Shown piece by piece: positions 7,253 to 14,934 of a DNA stretch of 33,441 bases. The notes below the pieces were generated by a model. That model was not told the DNA's origin and ran no database searches. It was given only the letters and a program-made list of their open reading frames with translations. The stretch spans positions 1 to 33,441 of the forward strand of contig CAYZGR010000036.1 in the NCBI GenBank assembly GCA_964478125.1, written 5' to 3'. Source of the DNA: FW021-bin31 sp964478125 (GTDB lineage Bacteria > Bacteroidota > Bacteroidia > Chitinophagales > Chitinophagaceae). A program made the translations under genes and the position numbers. Position 1 is the stretch's first letter; each line of letters begins with the position of its first letter.

Positions 7253-9490
7253 ATGAAAAAATATTTTTACCTGATATCGTTTTTAATAACAATCGAAGGG
7301 GGCATGGCGCCGTTAAGCTGTTCCGCCCAGGCTCTTAACCGGGATGCTCTTAAGATAAGGGATCTTCCCGCTATTCCATTTCTTCCTGATCCGCTTGTGT
7401 TAGATGAAGGAGGAAAAAATATACCCATTAAAACACAGGCCCAATGGCAACAAAAACGTAACTGGATAAAAAAACAATATCAATATTGGATCTCTGGGTC
7501 CAGGCCTCCGGCGCCAAAGACCTTTCATGTAAAAATAATATCATCTGAAATTATTAAAGATGGAGTGAGAGATCAAATGATAGAGCTGTCTTTCGGCCCT
7601 GGGGACAAGGCAAAGATGACGGTCGAGTTAATGATCCCGCCTTCTTCAGGTTCGTCATTACCGGTTTTTATGACACAATGGAACCACAGGGGATGGGCCC
7701 AAGTGGCTGTCCGAAGGGGATATATTGGATGCGTTTATGCCGGTGCGGACGCAAAAGACGATACCCGCTCGTATGAGGATATATATCCGGATTATGATTT
7801 TGCCAAATTAATGAGACGCGCCTGGGGCGCTTCCCGGGTTATTGATTATTTATACACTTTACCGGAAGTAGACACCTCCTGTATTGCACTGACCGGTCAT
7901 TCCCGAAACGGGAAACAATCTCTTATGGCGGCAGCATTTGATGATCGTATAAAGGCGGTGGTAAGCAGTAGTGGAGGAACCGGGGGAGAGAATACCTTCC
8001 GATGGTCGGACGATCGCTTTACGCCGGGATCTTTTGACCGAATGGTAACCATAACCTTTCCGCATTGGTTTAGTTCCCGCTTACCAGGGTTTATCGGGCG
8101 CGAGCAAAAATTGCCTGTAGATCAAAATTCATTAATGTCATTGATAGCGCCCAGGGGCCTTATGATGGTTTCAGCGATCACCGAGCACGAAGGAAATCCG
8201 TGGGGTATAGAACAATCTTATAAATCGGTTAAAAAAGTATATCATTTTCTGCACGCAGATTCAAACATTGCCATCCTGCTAAGACGAGGGCGCCACCAGC
8301 ATGCGGCAAGAGATATAGAAGATTACCTGGATTTCTTTGATTATATCTTTGGCAGGTCTTCTATTTTACCTGATAATAGGCTTTATTATAACTATTCCTT
8401 CAAAAAATGGAAGAAGTTAAGCGGCGAACATATCAATCTGCTGAACTTTCCGAAGGATTATACTTCCTCCTTAGACGAAATTTTTGATTCAAATTCTTAT
8501 TCCGTTCAACAAGATAGTCTTCGGAAACGGATTCGTTGGTTGCTGGGAGATAAACCGCCCGGTATACCTGCCGATCAGTTCTTTTCTTCAAATTTAAATA
8601 AGAACCGTACTTATACGGATGATTACTTAACCGAAGTGATCGGCCAGATCCACTTTAAGGAGAAATCTGGTATAAAAACGATGAGGATAGGCCCGTATCA
8701 CCCTTTGGGGGATGATCTTTGGGGACAGGTCTTTTTTCCTCCGGGGAGTGTAAAAGGGAATAGGGTTGTTAAAAAACTCCCTTTAGTCATTTATCTGCAC
8801 AAATATGCTTACGCAACAGGGTATCATAACGCTGAAAGTGCAAAAGCAATTAAGCATTTTTTGAATGCGGGTTATGCGGTATTGGCCTTTGATATGATTG
8901 GTTTTGGAACCCGGATAGAAGAGGCATTGCATTTTTATGAACGATATCCCCGTTGGTCTAAAATGGGGAAAATGGTGACCGATACCCGCAGCGTCATTAG
9001 CGATGTTTATTACCGGATGCCGTTTATTGATTCCAGCCGGATATATCTGGCCGGCTATTCTTTGGGTGGTACGGTGGCTTTGTTTACTGCGGCCCTTGAT
9101 AAACGGGTAAAGGGAGTGGCGGCAGTGTGTGCTTTTAGTTCTTTTAGAAATGATAATAAAGGAACCGAAGGGATCCGGCATTTTTATGACCTGCACGGAT
9201 TAATACCAAAGCTCGGCTTCTTCGCCGGACATGAAAAGCGTATTCCGATAGACTTTCCGGGAATATTATCCTGTATCGCCCCGAGATCCCTTTTGGTTAT
9301 TGCGCCTCTGCATGACAGGGATCATACTATTGCATCTGTTGATGACATTATGGCTTCCGTAAGAGAAGTTTATAAAAGGTATTCTGCGCCTGGTCAAATT
9401 CTTCTGAAAGAACCGGATGATTATAATCATTTTACAGGTCAAATGCAACAGCAGATAGCCGATTGGCTGATCAAGAGAAAAAACAATTAG
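7253..9490 (+). CDS. Two-lobed secreted esterase: CE15-like N-lobe and alpha/beta hydrolase C-lobe
   Basis: 745 residues with a Sec signal peptide (cleavage near CSA-QA, residues 23-26). Residues ~45-370 repeat the CE15-like pattern of the preceding gene: QWNHRGW, elbow GHSRNGK with Ser217, FPHWF (269-273), LMSLIAPRG and a C-terminal RRGRHQH with candidate His348/350. Residues ~460-745 form a second alpha/beta hydrolase lobe with elbow GYSLGG (Ser603), candidate acid in HDRDH (687-691) and candidate His726 in YNHF. Both lobes keep a nucleophile serine, so the protein may remove two different ester types. The lobes resemble different families, which suggests a fusion rather than an internal duplication. 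The gap to the gene before is 81 bp with no clear promoter. Confidence 0.78.
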   Translation: MKKYFYLISFLITIEGGMAPLSCSAQALNRDALKIRDLPAIPFLPDPLVLDEGGKNIPIKTQAQWQQKRNWIKKQYQYWISGSRPPAPKTFHVKIISSEIIKDGVRDQMIELSFGPGDKAKMTVELMIPPSSGSSLPVFMTQWNHRGWAQVAVRRGYIGCVYAGADAKDDTRSYEDIYPDYDFAKLMRRAWGASRVIDYLYTLPEVDTSCIALTGHSRNGKQSLMAAAFDDRIKAVVSSSGGTGGENTFRWSDDRFTPGSFDRMVTITFPHWFSSRLPGFIGREQKLPVDQNSLMSLIAPRGLMMVSAITEHEGNPWGIEQSYKSVKKVYHFLHADSNIAILLRRGRHQHAARDIEDYLDFFDYIFGRSSILPDNRLYYNYSFKKWKKLSGEHINLLNFPKDYTSSLDEIFDSNSYSVQQDSLRKRIRWLLGDKPPGIPADQFFSSNLNKNRTYTDDYLTEVIGQIHFKEKSGIKTMRIGPYHPLGDDLWGQVFFPPGSVKGNRVVKKLPLVIYLHKYAYATGYHNAESAKAIKHFLNAGYAVLAFDMIGFGTRIEEALHFYERYPRWSKMGKMVTDTRSVISDVYYRMPFIDSSRIYLAGYSLGGTVALFTAALDKRVKGVAAVCAFSSFRNDNKGTEGIRHFYDLHGLIPKLGFFAGHEKRIPIDFPGILSCIAPRSLLVIAPLHDRDHTIASVDDIMASVREVYKRYSAPGQILLKEPDDYNHFTGQMQQQIADWLIKRKNN

Positions 9491-9516
9491 ATACATTGAT
9501 TTCACAACCCTAATTT

Positions 9517-9591
9517 ATGAAACTAAGTCGTCTGGATCTTATTGTAATTGCGTTTTTTTTACTCAGTATGTTAAAGAAGTTTGATCTATGA
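9517..9591 (+). pseudogene. Fossil 5' end of a second SSS symporter gene (24 codons)
   Basis: An ATG at 9517 opens a frame encoding MKLSRLDLIVIAFFLLSM and six further residues, ending with TGA at 9589-9591. The first 18 codons match the beginning of the intact symporter at 2079 (MKLSTLDIYVIALFFLIM); the first 12 bases are identical and several codons differ silently. After codon 18 similarity stops and the frame runs into the start of the amidohydrolase gene, overlapping it by ATGA. The simplest reading is a deleted symporter paralogue whose 5' end and translation start remain. It may still act as a translational coupling leader for the amidohydrolase. Confidence 0.7.
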
Positions 9592-10550
9592 ATCCGAAAA
9601 AAACATTTTCCCGCCGTGATTTTTTAGCCGCCGGCAGCCTTGTAATGGCTGGGTCGGCAGCCCCCTTAAAAAGCTTTTCATCACAATCGTTGCATGGAAA
9701 AGAACCTATTGTTGATATTCATCAACATATTTTTTATCATGGCCGGACAGACGAGCAACTTCTCCATCATCAGCAAACCATGGGGGTTACCCAAACGGTT
9801 ATGCTGCCTGCAGGCAGCCCGGTAAACAGCATGTCCACACATTTTGGATATTCGAACGGATTGCAAGCGCATTGCGGGGGCAATCAATCCTGTTATGATT
9901 TTGCCCGTACCCATGCAGATGCTTTTTTATTTGCTGCGAACGAGGTTCCCGACCTTAAGAATGCCACTAAGGAAATCGAAAAATATCTGAAACAAGGAGG
10001 AAAAATGATAGCCGAGGTAAAATTTGGCGTGGCTTGTGATTCTCCGGGAATGCAAAAGCTATATCAACTTGCAGCAGACTATGATGTACCGATCCTCATG
10101 CATTGGAAGTATGAGGTATATAATTTCGGTTTTCCCCGGTTCTATAAAATGCTTGAGAAATATCCTAAGACTAACTTTATCGGACATGCCCAAACCTGGT
10201 GGGCTAATATTGATAAAAAGCAACAAGATCATCCTTGGGAAATGTATCCTAAAGGTACAATTGTATCGGGAGGGATCACGGATCGTTATTTAAGCGATTA
10301 TCCAAATATGTACGGAGATCTCTCGGCAGGTTCCGGATTGAATGCATTTACGAGGGATGAAGATTTCATCAAAGACTTTTTTGAACGCCATCAGGACAAG
10401 CTTCTGTTTGGGAGCGATTGCGCCGACTCCGTTGGGGAAGGGAAGGCTTGTATAGGAGCCCAGACCATAGCGCTGGTTAAGCGGATAATGCCGAAAAAGA
10501 TAGAACGAAAGTTATTATATGAAAATGCCAGGAAACTCCTGAAACTTTAA
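9588..10550 (+). CDS. Tat-exported amidohydrolase (PF04909-type TIM barrel, possible lactonase)
   Basis: 320 residues with a twin-arginine signal (SRRDFLAAGS at 8-17) followed by a hydrophobic stretch, so it is exported folded, probably with its metal. Metal-binding landmarks of the amidohydrolase-2 family are visible: HxH at His45/His47 (VDIHQH), Lys145 in AEVKFG, His172 (ILMHW), His200 (FIGHAQ) and Asp277 (LLFGSDCAD). Members of this family hydrolyse lactones (LigI type) or decarboxylate ring acids. Beside sugar dehydrogenases a lactone-opening role is plausible, but that is inference. It starts in an ATGA overlap with the fossil symporter frame. DUF1080 gene follows after 17 bp. Confidence 0.85.
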   Translation: MNPKKTFSRRDFLAAGSLVMAGSAAPLKSFSSQSLHGKEPIVDIHQHIFYHGRTDEQLLHHQQTMGVTQTVMLPAGSPVNSMSTHFGYSNGLQAHCGGNQSCYDFARTHADAFLFAANEVPDLKNATKEIEKYLKQGGKMIAEVKFGVACDSPGMQKLYQLAADYDVPILMHWKYEVYNFGFPRFYKMLEKYPKTNFIGHAQTWWANIDKKQQDHPWEMYPKGTIVSGGITDRYLSDYPNMYGDLSAGSGLNAFTRDEDFIKDFFERHQDKLLFGSDCADSVGEGKACIGAQTIALVKRIMPKKIERKLLYENARKLLKL

Positions 10551-10567
10551 TTTAAATTTAAATAAAA

Positions 10568-11230
10568 ATGCGTATTTTAAACTCAATCTTTCAAGCAGTT
10601 ATATTAGTTGCTGCAGTTGTACTTGTTTCATGTCACAATAATCCTTCCAAAACCGGAACCGCCTCGGGGCCGGAATGGATAAGCCTCTTTAATGGAAAAA
10701 ACCTTTCAGGCTGGGAAGAGCTGGAGGGTAAGACAAAATTTGTGGCAGCGGACGGCGAAATTGTAGGTACCACCATACCCAATAATCCCAATAGTGTTTT
10801 ATGTACTAAAAAGAAATATGGCAATTTTATATTAGAATTGGATATAAAAGTGGATTCGCCGTTGAATTCCGGGGTTCAGATCCGAAGCCATATAAATGAT
10901 AAGGGAGAAGTCTATGGTTATCAAATAGAAGTAGACCCCTCTGCCAGGGCATGGAGCGGAGGACTGTATGATTGTAGGAGGCGTGGATGGATGATTAATT
11001 TAAAAGACAAACCTAAAAAGCAAGCCGCTTTTAAAAATGGACAGTGGAATCATTATAAGATTAAGGCTAAGGGAGATACCATAGAGAGTTGGGTCAATAA
11101 AATCCCTATTGTTTCCTATGTGGATACATTAAAAGATTATGAAGGTTTTATCGGGTTGCAGGCGGATGGAAATAAACAAGGCGGGTTACAGGTTCGGTTT
11201 AAAAATATACGTATTAAAACTTTAAAATAG
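10568..11230 (+). CDS. DUF1080 lipoprotein (3-keto-disaccharide hydrolase family), first copy
   Basis: 220 residues, about the length of one DUF1080 domain (PF06439, a concanavalin-like beta-sandwich now named 3-keto-disaccharide hydrolase). The N-terminus is a lipoprotein signal with Cys22 (VLVSC). The domain opens with WISLFNGKNLSGW (37-49), the hallmark start of the family, and continues with the NSGVQIRSH strand, GYQIEVDP, a QWNHYKIKAKG strand and the closing VRFKNIRIK strand. Members have been shown to cleave glycosides after oxidation at C3, by an elimination-type reaction, in the periplasm. The next gene encodes a putative sugar dehydrogenase, 10 bp downstream, which supports an oxidise-then-cleave pathway. 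Confidence 0.88.
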   Translation: MRILNSIFQAVILVAAVVLVSCHNNPSKTGTASGPEWISLFNGKNLSGWEELEGKTKFVAADGEIVGTTIPNNPNSVLCTKKKYGNFILELDIKVDSPLNSGVQIRSHINDKGEVYGYQIEVDPSARAWSGGLYDCRRRGWMINLKDKPKKQAAFKNGQWNHYKIKAKGDTIESWVNKIPIVSYVDTLKDYEGFIGLQADGNKQGGLQVRFKNIRIKTLK

Positions 11231-11240
11231 GAAGGGGCGC

Positions 11241-13379
11241 ATGCTGAAGGATAAATTCTTAACTCGAAGGCTGATTTATTTAATTACCGTATTATTATTG
11301 ACACAAATTTCCTGCGAACATCATCCGCGTTATGCGGGTCCGCTTTCGCCGGGGTTGTCAATGGAGACTTTTCATTTTGCTGGATCTTTTAAGGCGGAGC
11401 TATATGCAGCGGAGCCGCTTGTTAAGGATCCGGTATCCATGGTATTTGATAATAATGGCGATGCTTATGTTGTGGAAATGGCTGATGCGAATATGCCGGA
11501 TTCGTTAAAGGGACATTGTAAAATAGTCTTGTTAAAAGATACGGATGAAGACGGTCGTGCGGATAGCTCCCTTGTATTTGCCGATGGCCTGCGGGATGCG
11601 ACCACGGTCTTGCCGTGGAAGGGAGGGTTGATTGTAACAACGGCCCCGGACATCTTATATCTCAAAGATACCAATGGGGATGGGAAAGCCGATAAAAAAG
11701 AGGTCTTGTTTTCAGGTTTTTTTCTGGGTAATGATGAAGCCCAGATCACCAGCCTTCGTTTTGGAGTAGACAACTGGATTTATGCAGATAATACGGGGGA
11801 ACCGGGGGAGGTAAAATCCCATAGGGCTCCGGAATCGCCATCGTTAAATATGAAGGGGGCTGACTTTCGTTTCCGGTTGGACAAGAATAAGTTCGAACGG
11901 ACTACCGGCCCGGGTCAATATGGATTGGCGCTGGATGACTGGGGCCATCGTTTTTTTACGAAGAACAGCCTTCATATCCAACAGGTAGTGATACCCTGGC
12001 GATATCTTCACCGGAACCCATATCTTCCTTCCAGCCCTGCCATCAAAAACATTTCCGACCATGATCCTATTATGTATCAACTCACGCCGGCCCCTTATTG
12101 GCGCCAGGCGCGTACGGACAGGCGCAATAAGAAATACAAAGAAAATAACCTGAACCGTACAGAATATGCCAAAGATCATTTTACAGGCGCTTCGGGAGGC
12201 ACATTTTATGGTGGAGACGGATTCCCGAAAGCATACTATGGCAGTATCTTTACGGGAGACGTGTCAGGGAACCTGGTACACCGGGATGTGCTTACCGCTC
12301 CGGACCATGTTAAAGATCCTTTTTTTGTGGCCCAACGCGGCAGCCGGGAACAAGACAAAGAATTTCTTGCTGCAACAGATACCTGGTTTAGGCCCACCAC
12401 TTTTGCAGTGGGTCCGGACGGATATCTCTATGTGGTAGATATGTATCGCCAGCACATTGAAACGCCAGTGTCTATTCCTGACGATTTGCAGGAGGGTATG
12501 GATTTTAGCGCCGGAAGCGACTTAGGACGTATTTATAGGATCGTTCCCCAAAGCGGGAATAAACATACCTATACCGGATTCAATTTAACGGAAAAGACAT
12601 CAGAAGAACTGGTACAACTGCTTTCAAACCCGAACCGCTGGTGGCGTCTTCATGCCCATCAGTTATTGATCGAGCGCCAGGATAAAGAAGTGATCCCGGC
12701 AGTAAAAGAACTTTTTCAATCGGCTACGGATCCCCGGGTTCGGATCCAGGCCTTGTACGTCCTTGAAGGGTTGGACGCTTTAAATGCGGATGTGATTAAC
12801 AAAGCCTTGGGGGATCCTGCTCCCGGGATACGGGAAAATGCGGCTGTTTTGGCGGAGCGTTTCCCGGAATGTCTTCCCCACTTAGAGAAATTGATAGACG
12901 ATTCTTCGGCCCGGGTTGTTTTCCAGGCCACCCTGAGCCTTGGGGAATTCTCCGGTAAGGATATTACCGATGCGATGATAAAGGTATTAAAGAAAGAAGG
13001 GATGAACTCCTGGTTCCGGACCGCGGTATTGTCTTCCGCAGCGGGCTCCTCTGTCCGCCTTATAAAGGAGCTAGCTGGGGGGAGTGTGTTTTTTCAAAAA
13101 GAGGCAGAGTGGAAGCAACGCTTCCTGGAAGACTTTTCCTACATAATAGGAGCTCGAAATCAAAAAGGAGAAGTAAGGGATTTCTTAGATTTGTGTACCC
13201 AAACTGAAGACATAAAAGACACGTACTGGGAAACTGCTGTTGTTACCGGGATGATCCATGGCTTGGAGAACGCAAAGAATGTAGATGCTGCCGAAATGAA
13301 AAAAGTAAAGGCCCTTCGCAAGGGCCCGGATACCGATCACACCCTTCAAGATTTAAAACGACTTATTTCCCATTCATAA
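11241..13379 (+). CDS. Lipoprotein PVC-type beta-propeller dehydrogenase with HEAT repeats, no cytochrome c domain
   Basis: 712 residues. The start ATG follows GGAAGGGG at good spacing and gives a lipoprotein signal with Cys25 (TQISC). The propeller (~40-430) shows two acidic Ca-type loops, DTDEDGRAD (100-108) and DTNGDGKAD (143-151), LRFGVDNWIY, FLAATDTWFRP and PDGYLYVVDMYRQ, all as in the dehydrogenase at 3565. Residues ~455-600 hold HEAT-like helical repeats. Unlike its paralogue it ends without any CxxCH haem motif. The HiPIP gene directly downstream (11 bp) could supply the electron acceptor instead. Substrate is unknown; sugar oxidation is inferred from family and from the DUF1080 gene just upstream. 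Confidence 0.82.
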   Translation: MLKDKFLTRRLIYLITVLLLTQISCEHHPRYAGPLSPGLSMETFHFAGSFKAELYAAEPLVKDPVSMVFDNNGDAYVVEMADANMPDSLKGHCKIVLLKDTDEDGRADSSLVFADGLRDATTVLPWKGGLIVTTAPDILYLKDTNGDGKADKKEVLFSGFFLGNDEAQITSLRFGVDNWIYADNTGEPGEVKSHRAPESPSLNMKGADFRFRLDKNKFERTTGPGQYGLALDDWGHRFFTKNSLHIQQVVIPWRYLHRNPYLPSSPAIKNISDHDPIMYQLTPAPYWRQARTDRRNKKYKENNLNRTEYAKDHFTGASGGTFYGGDGFPKAYYGSIFTGDVSGNLVHRDVLTAPDHVKDPFFVAQRGSREQDKEFLAATDTWFRPTTFAVGPDGYLYVVDMYRQHIETPVSIPDDLQEGMDFSAGSDLGRIYRIVPQSGNKHTYTGFNLTEKTSEELVQLLSNPNRWWRLHAHQLLIERQDKEVIPAVKELFQSATDPRVRIQALYVLEGLDALNADVINKALGDPAPGIRENAAVLAERFPECLPHLEKLIDDSSARVVFQATLSLGEFSGKDITDAMIKVLKKEGMNSWFRTAVLSSAAGSSVRLIKELAGGSVFFQKEAEWKQRFLEDFSYIIGARNQKGEVRDFLDLCTQTEDIKDTYWETAVVTGMIHGLENAKNVDAAEMKKVKALRKGPDTDHTLQDLKRLISHS

Positions 13380-13390
13380 GAAGAAGCAAG

Positions 13391-13759
13391 ATGGAAGAAA
13401 ATACCTTTTCACGAAGAAAGTTTATCCTCAGGAATGTGCGTATATTTACTGCCTTTATTGGTGGGACAGGGCTGATATCCGGTTGTGGGTCAGGCGGTAA
13501 TAAGAGAAAGACAGGGCAAAGCGAGACAGCATATATGCCGAAGTCCTGTGATGATTTATCAGGTGTTAATAAAAAGGAGATCCAAAAGCGTGAGAAATTG
13601 AGTTATGTAAAAGAGACGCCTGTTCCGGGAAGTGACTGTGGCCATTGCCAATTTCATATTCCGGGGAAATATGGGGCGGATATAGGAGGGTGTTTGTTAT
13701 TTGAAGGGCCGGTATGCGCTACCGGATATTGTACACAATATGCAAAAGCTGAAACTTAA
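13391..13759 (+). CDS. Tat-exported high-potential iron-sulfur protein (HiPIP)
   Basis: 122 residues. The N-terminus carries SRRKF (7-11), a twin-arginine signal, followed by a hydrophobic segment and a possible lipobox Cys32 (LISGC). The C-terminal ~70 residues have the HiPIP cysteine arrangement C-x2-C-x14-C-x12-C at Cys83, Cys86, Cys101 and Cys114, with the family-like context CGHCQF, GGCLLFEG and GYCTQY. HiPIPs bind one [4Fe-4S] cluster cycling 3+/2+ and act as periplasmic electron carriers; Tat export fits a cofactor inserted in the cytoplasm. Extra cysteines (53, 109) are not ligands in known members. Last of the closely spaced genes, 11 bp after the cytochrome-less dehydrogenase, for which it is the obvious candidate acceptor. 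Confidence 0.85.
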   Translation: MEENTFSRRKFILRNVRIFTAFIGGTGLISGCGSGGNKRKTGQSETAYMPKSCDDLSGVNKKEIQKREKLSYVKETPVPGSDCGHCQFHIPGKYGADIGGCLLFEGPVCATGYCTQYAKAET

Positions 13760-13955
13760 AAATTAATGGCGATCTGCAATTATATGAAGAAACGGAAATA
13801 GAACGCTGATCATTATGATTCTTTAAGAGCATCGCAGATTCCCGGGTTATTTTGGTGAAAGGAGTTATGTTTTATCGTCAGAATCCTAAAAAAGTTTAAA
13901 AATCTGTATTCTATAACTTATTTTGAGCGGATTCAATTTTTTTAAATATATAAAG
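13760..13955. other. Gene-free spacer with a possible promoter for the second DUF1080 gene
   Basis: No supported gene lies here. TATTTTG at 13918-13924 resembles a -7 box and is about 32 bases before the ATG at 13956, so the second DUF1080 gene may have its own promoter. No terminator hairpin with a T-run is visible after the HiPIP gene, so read-through is also possible. Confidence 0.35.
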
Positions 13956-14729
13956 ATGAAATACAAAAATAGATTATTAGGGATAGCAATTGTATCTCTT
14001 ATTGTTGTTGGGGCCTCTTTTAGCAGACGCTCAAACGCAGCAGTATTCGTACCTGCCCATTCATTAGTTAAAGATACCATACCCGTGGAAGCCCATTCCT
14101 CCGATGGCGAATGGGAAGTGCTCTTCGATGGTAAAAACATGGATAAATGGCGGGGAAAACACAGTGATACTTTTCCTTCGAACGGATGGAAAATCAAGAA
14201 CGGCGCCTTGTTTTTGGATAAAAAAGGAGCCGGAGATATTATCACGAGAGAAAAATTTAGCAGTTTCATCTTAACGCTTGATTTTATGCTGACTCCTAAG
14301 GCCAATAGCGGCATAAAATATTTTGTGGGGAAGCTAAAGAATTCAAAATCCGGAGAGACTACTATAAATGGTCCGGAATATCAGATAATAGATGACTATA
14401 ACCATCCCGCAGTAAAAGATCATAAGCATGATATCGGTTCTACCGCCTCCTGTTATTTGCTCTATGCGCCAAAAAACAAGAAGTTGAATCCTGCGGGCGA
14501 ATGGAACCATGTTCGGATCGTAGTAAAAGGTAAACATGTGGAGCATTGGTTAAATGGAGTACAGGTTTTAAGCTATGAGAGAGGAAGCAGGGATTTTGAG
14601 GAGCGTAAGGCTCAAACAAAATTTAAGAATTGGGAAGGATACGGAACTTTGCCAAGCGGACACATCTTACTTACGGATCATGGAGATAAAGTATATTTTA
14701 GAAATATTAAGATCAAACGCCTGGAATAA
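13956..14729 (+). CDS. DUF1080 protein (3-keto-disaccharide hydrolase family), second copy, secreted
   Basis: 257 residues from the ATG at 13956, which gives a clean signal peptide (cleavage near SNA-A, residue 28); a TTG eleven codons upstream adds only residues unlike a signal. The domain opens with WEVLFDGKNMDKWRG (53-67) and continues with a NSGIKYFVG strand, GPEYQIIDDYN, EWNHVRIVVKGKHVEHWLNG and a closing VYFRNIKIKRLE strand, as in PF06439. It differs clearly from the copy at 10568: it has a long insertion with DHKHDIGSTASCY and ~35 more residues, and appears to be Sec-exported rather than lipid-anchored. It probably handles a different 3-keto glycoside or linkage. It lies 196 bp after the HiPIP gene and before the LacI gene. 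Confidence 0.87.
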   Translation: MKYKNRLLGIAIVSLIVVGASFSRRSNAAVFVPAHSLVKDTIPVEAHSSDGEWEVLFDGKNMDKWRGKHSDTFPSNGWKIKNGALFLDKKGAGDIITREKFSSFILTLDFMLTPKANSGIKYFVGKLKNSKSGETTINGPEYQIIDDYNHPAVKDHKHDIGSTASCYLLYAPKNKKLNPAGEWNHVRIVVKGKHVEHWLNGVQVLSYERGSRDFEERKAQTKFKNWEGYGTLPSGHILLTDHGDKVYFRNIKIKRLE

Positions 14730-14870
14730 CGCTTTATGAAGGAAAGCTTGTGGAGGCGTTTCTATAGGTAGATCTCTTCTTCCTAACATATACAAAAATA
14801 TACATAAGCATTTGTTCGGAAGAGGAGAGGACATCTTATGCCTCTTCGGAATGAAATCAATAAAATCAGT

Positions 14871-14891
14871 TACTTTTGCGTTCACGTACAC
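14871..14891 (+). promoter_or_regulatory. Promoter -7 box and operator of the LacI gene (likely self-regulation)
   Basis: TACTTTTG at 14871-14878 is an exact match to the Bacteroidota -7 form TAnnTTTG. GTTCACGTACAC at 14880-14891 follows at once and matches the symporter operator at 10 of 12 bases, with an identical right half. The operator overlaps the expected start site, fitting autorepression. The ATG is at 14935. A -33 TTG at ideal spacing was not found. Confidence 0.6.
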
Positions 14892-14934
14892 ATCTTTTAT
14901 ATCTAATTTTATATCTAATATTTTAAAGGGTCTG

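Noticed and set aside
13867..13899. 10-codon frame MFYRQNPKKV behind a good AAAGGAG before the second DUF1080 gene
   Set aside because: The ribosome site is attractive, but the peptide is tiny, has no homology I recognise and ends more than 50 bases before the next gene.
14726..14756. AACGC...GCGTT stem after the second DUF1080 gene as a terminator
   Set aside because: Stem is only five bases with a second small hairpin inside and no T-tract after it.
14812..14934. N-terminal extension of the first LacI protein from the ATG at 14812
   Set aside because: It would put the TACTTTTG box and operator inside the gene, and the added 41 residues do not resemble LacI N-termini.
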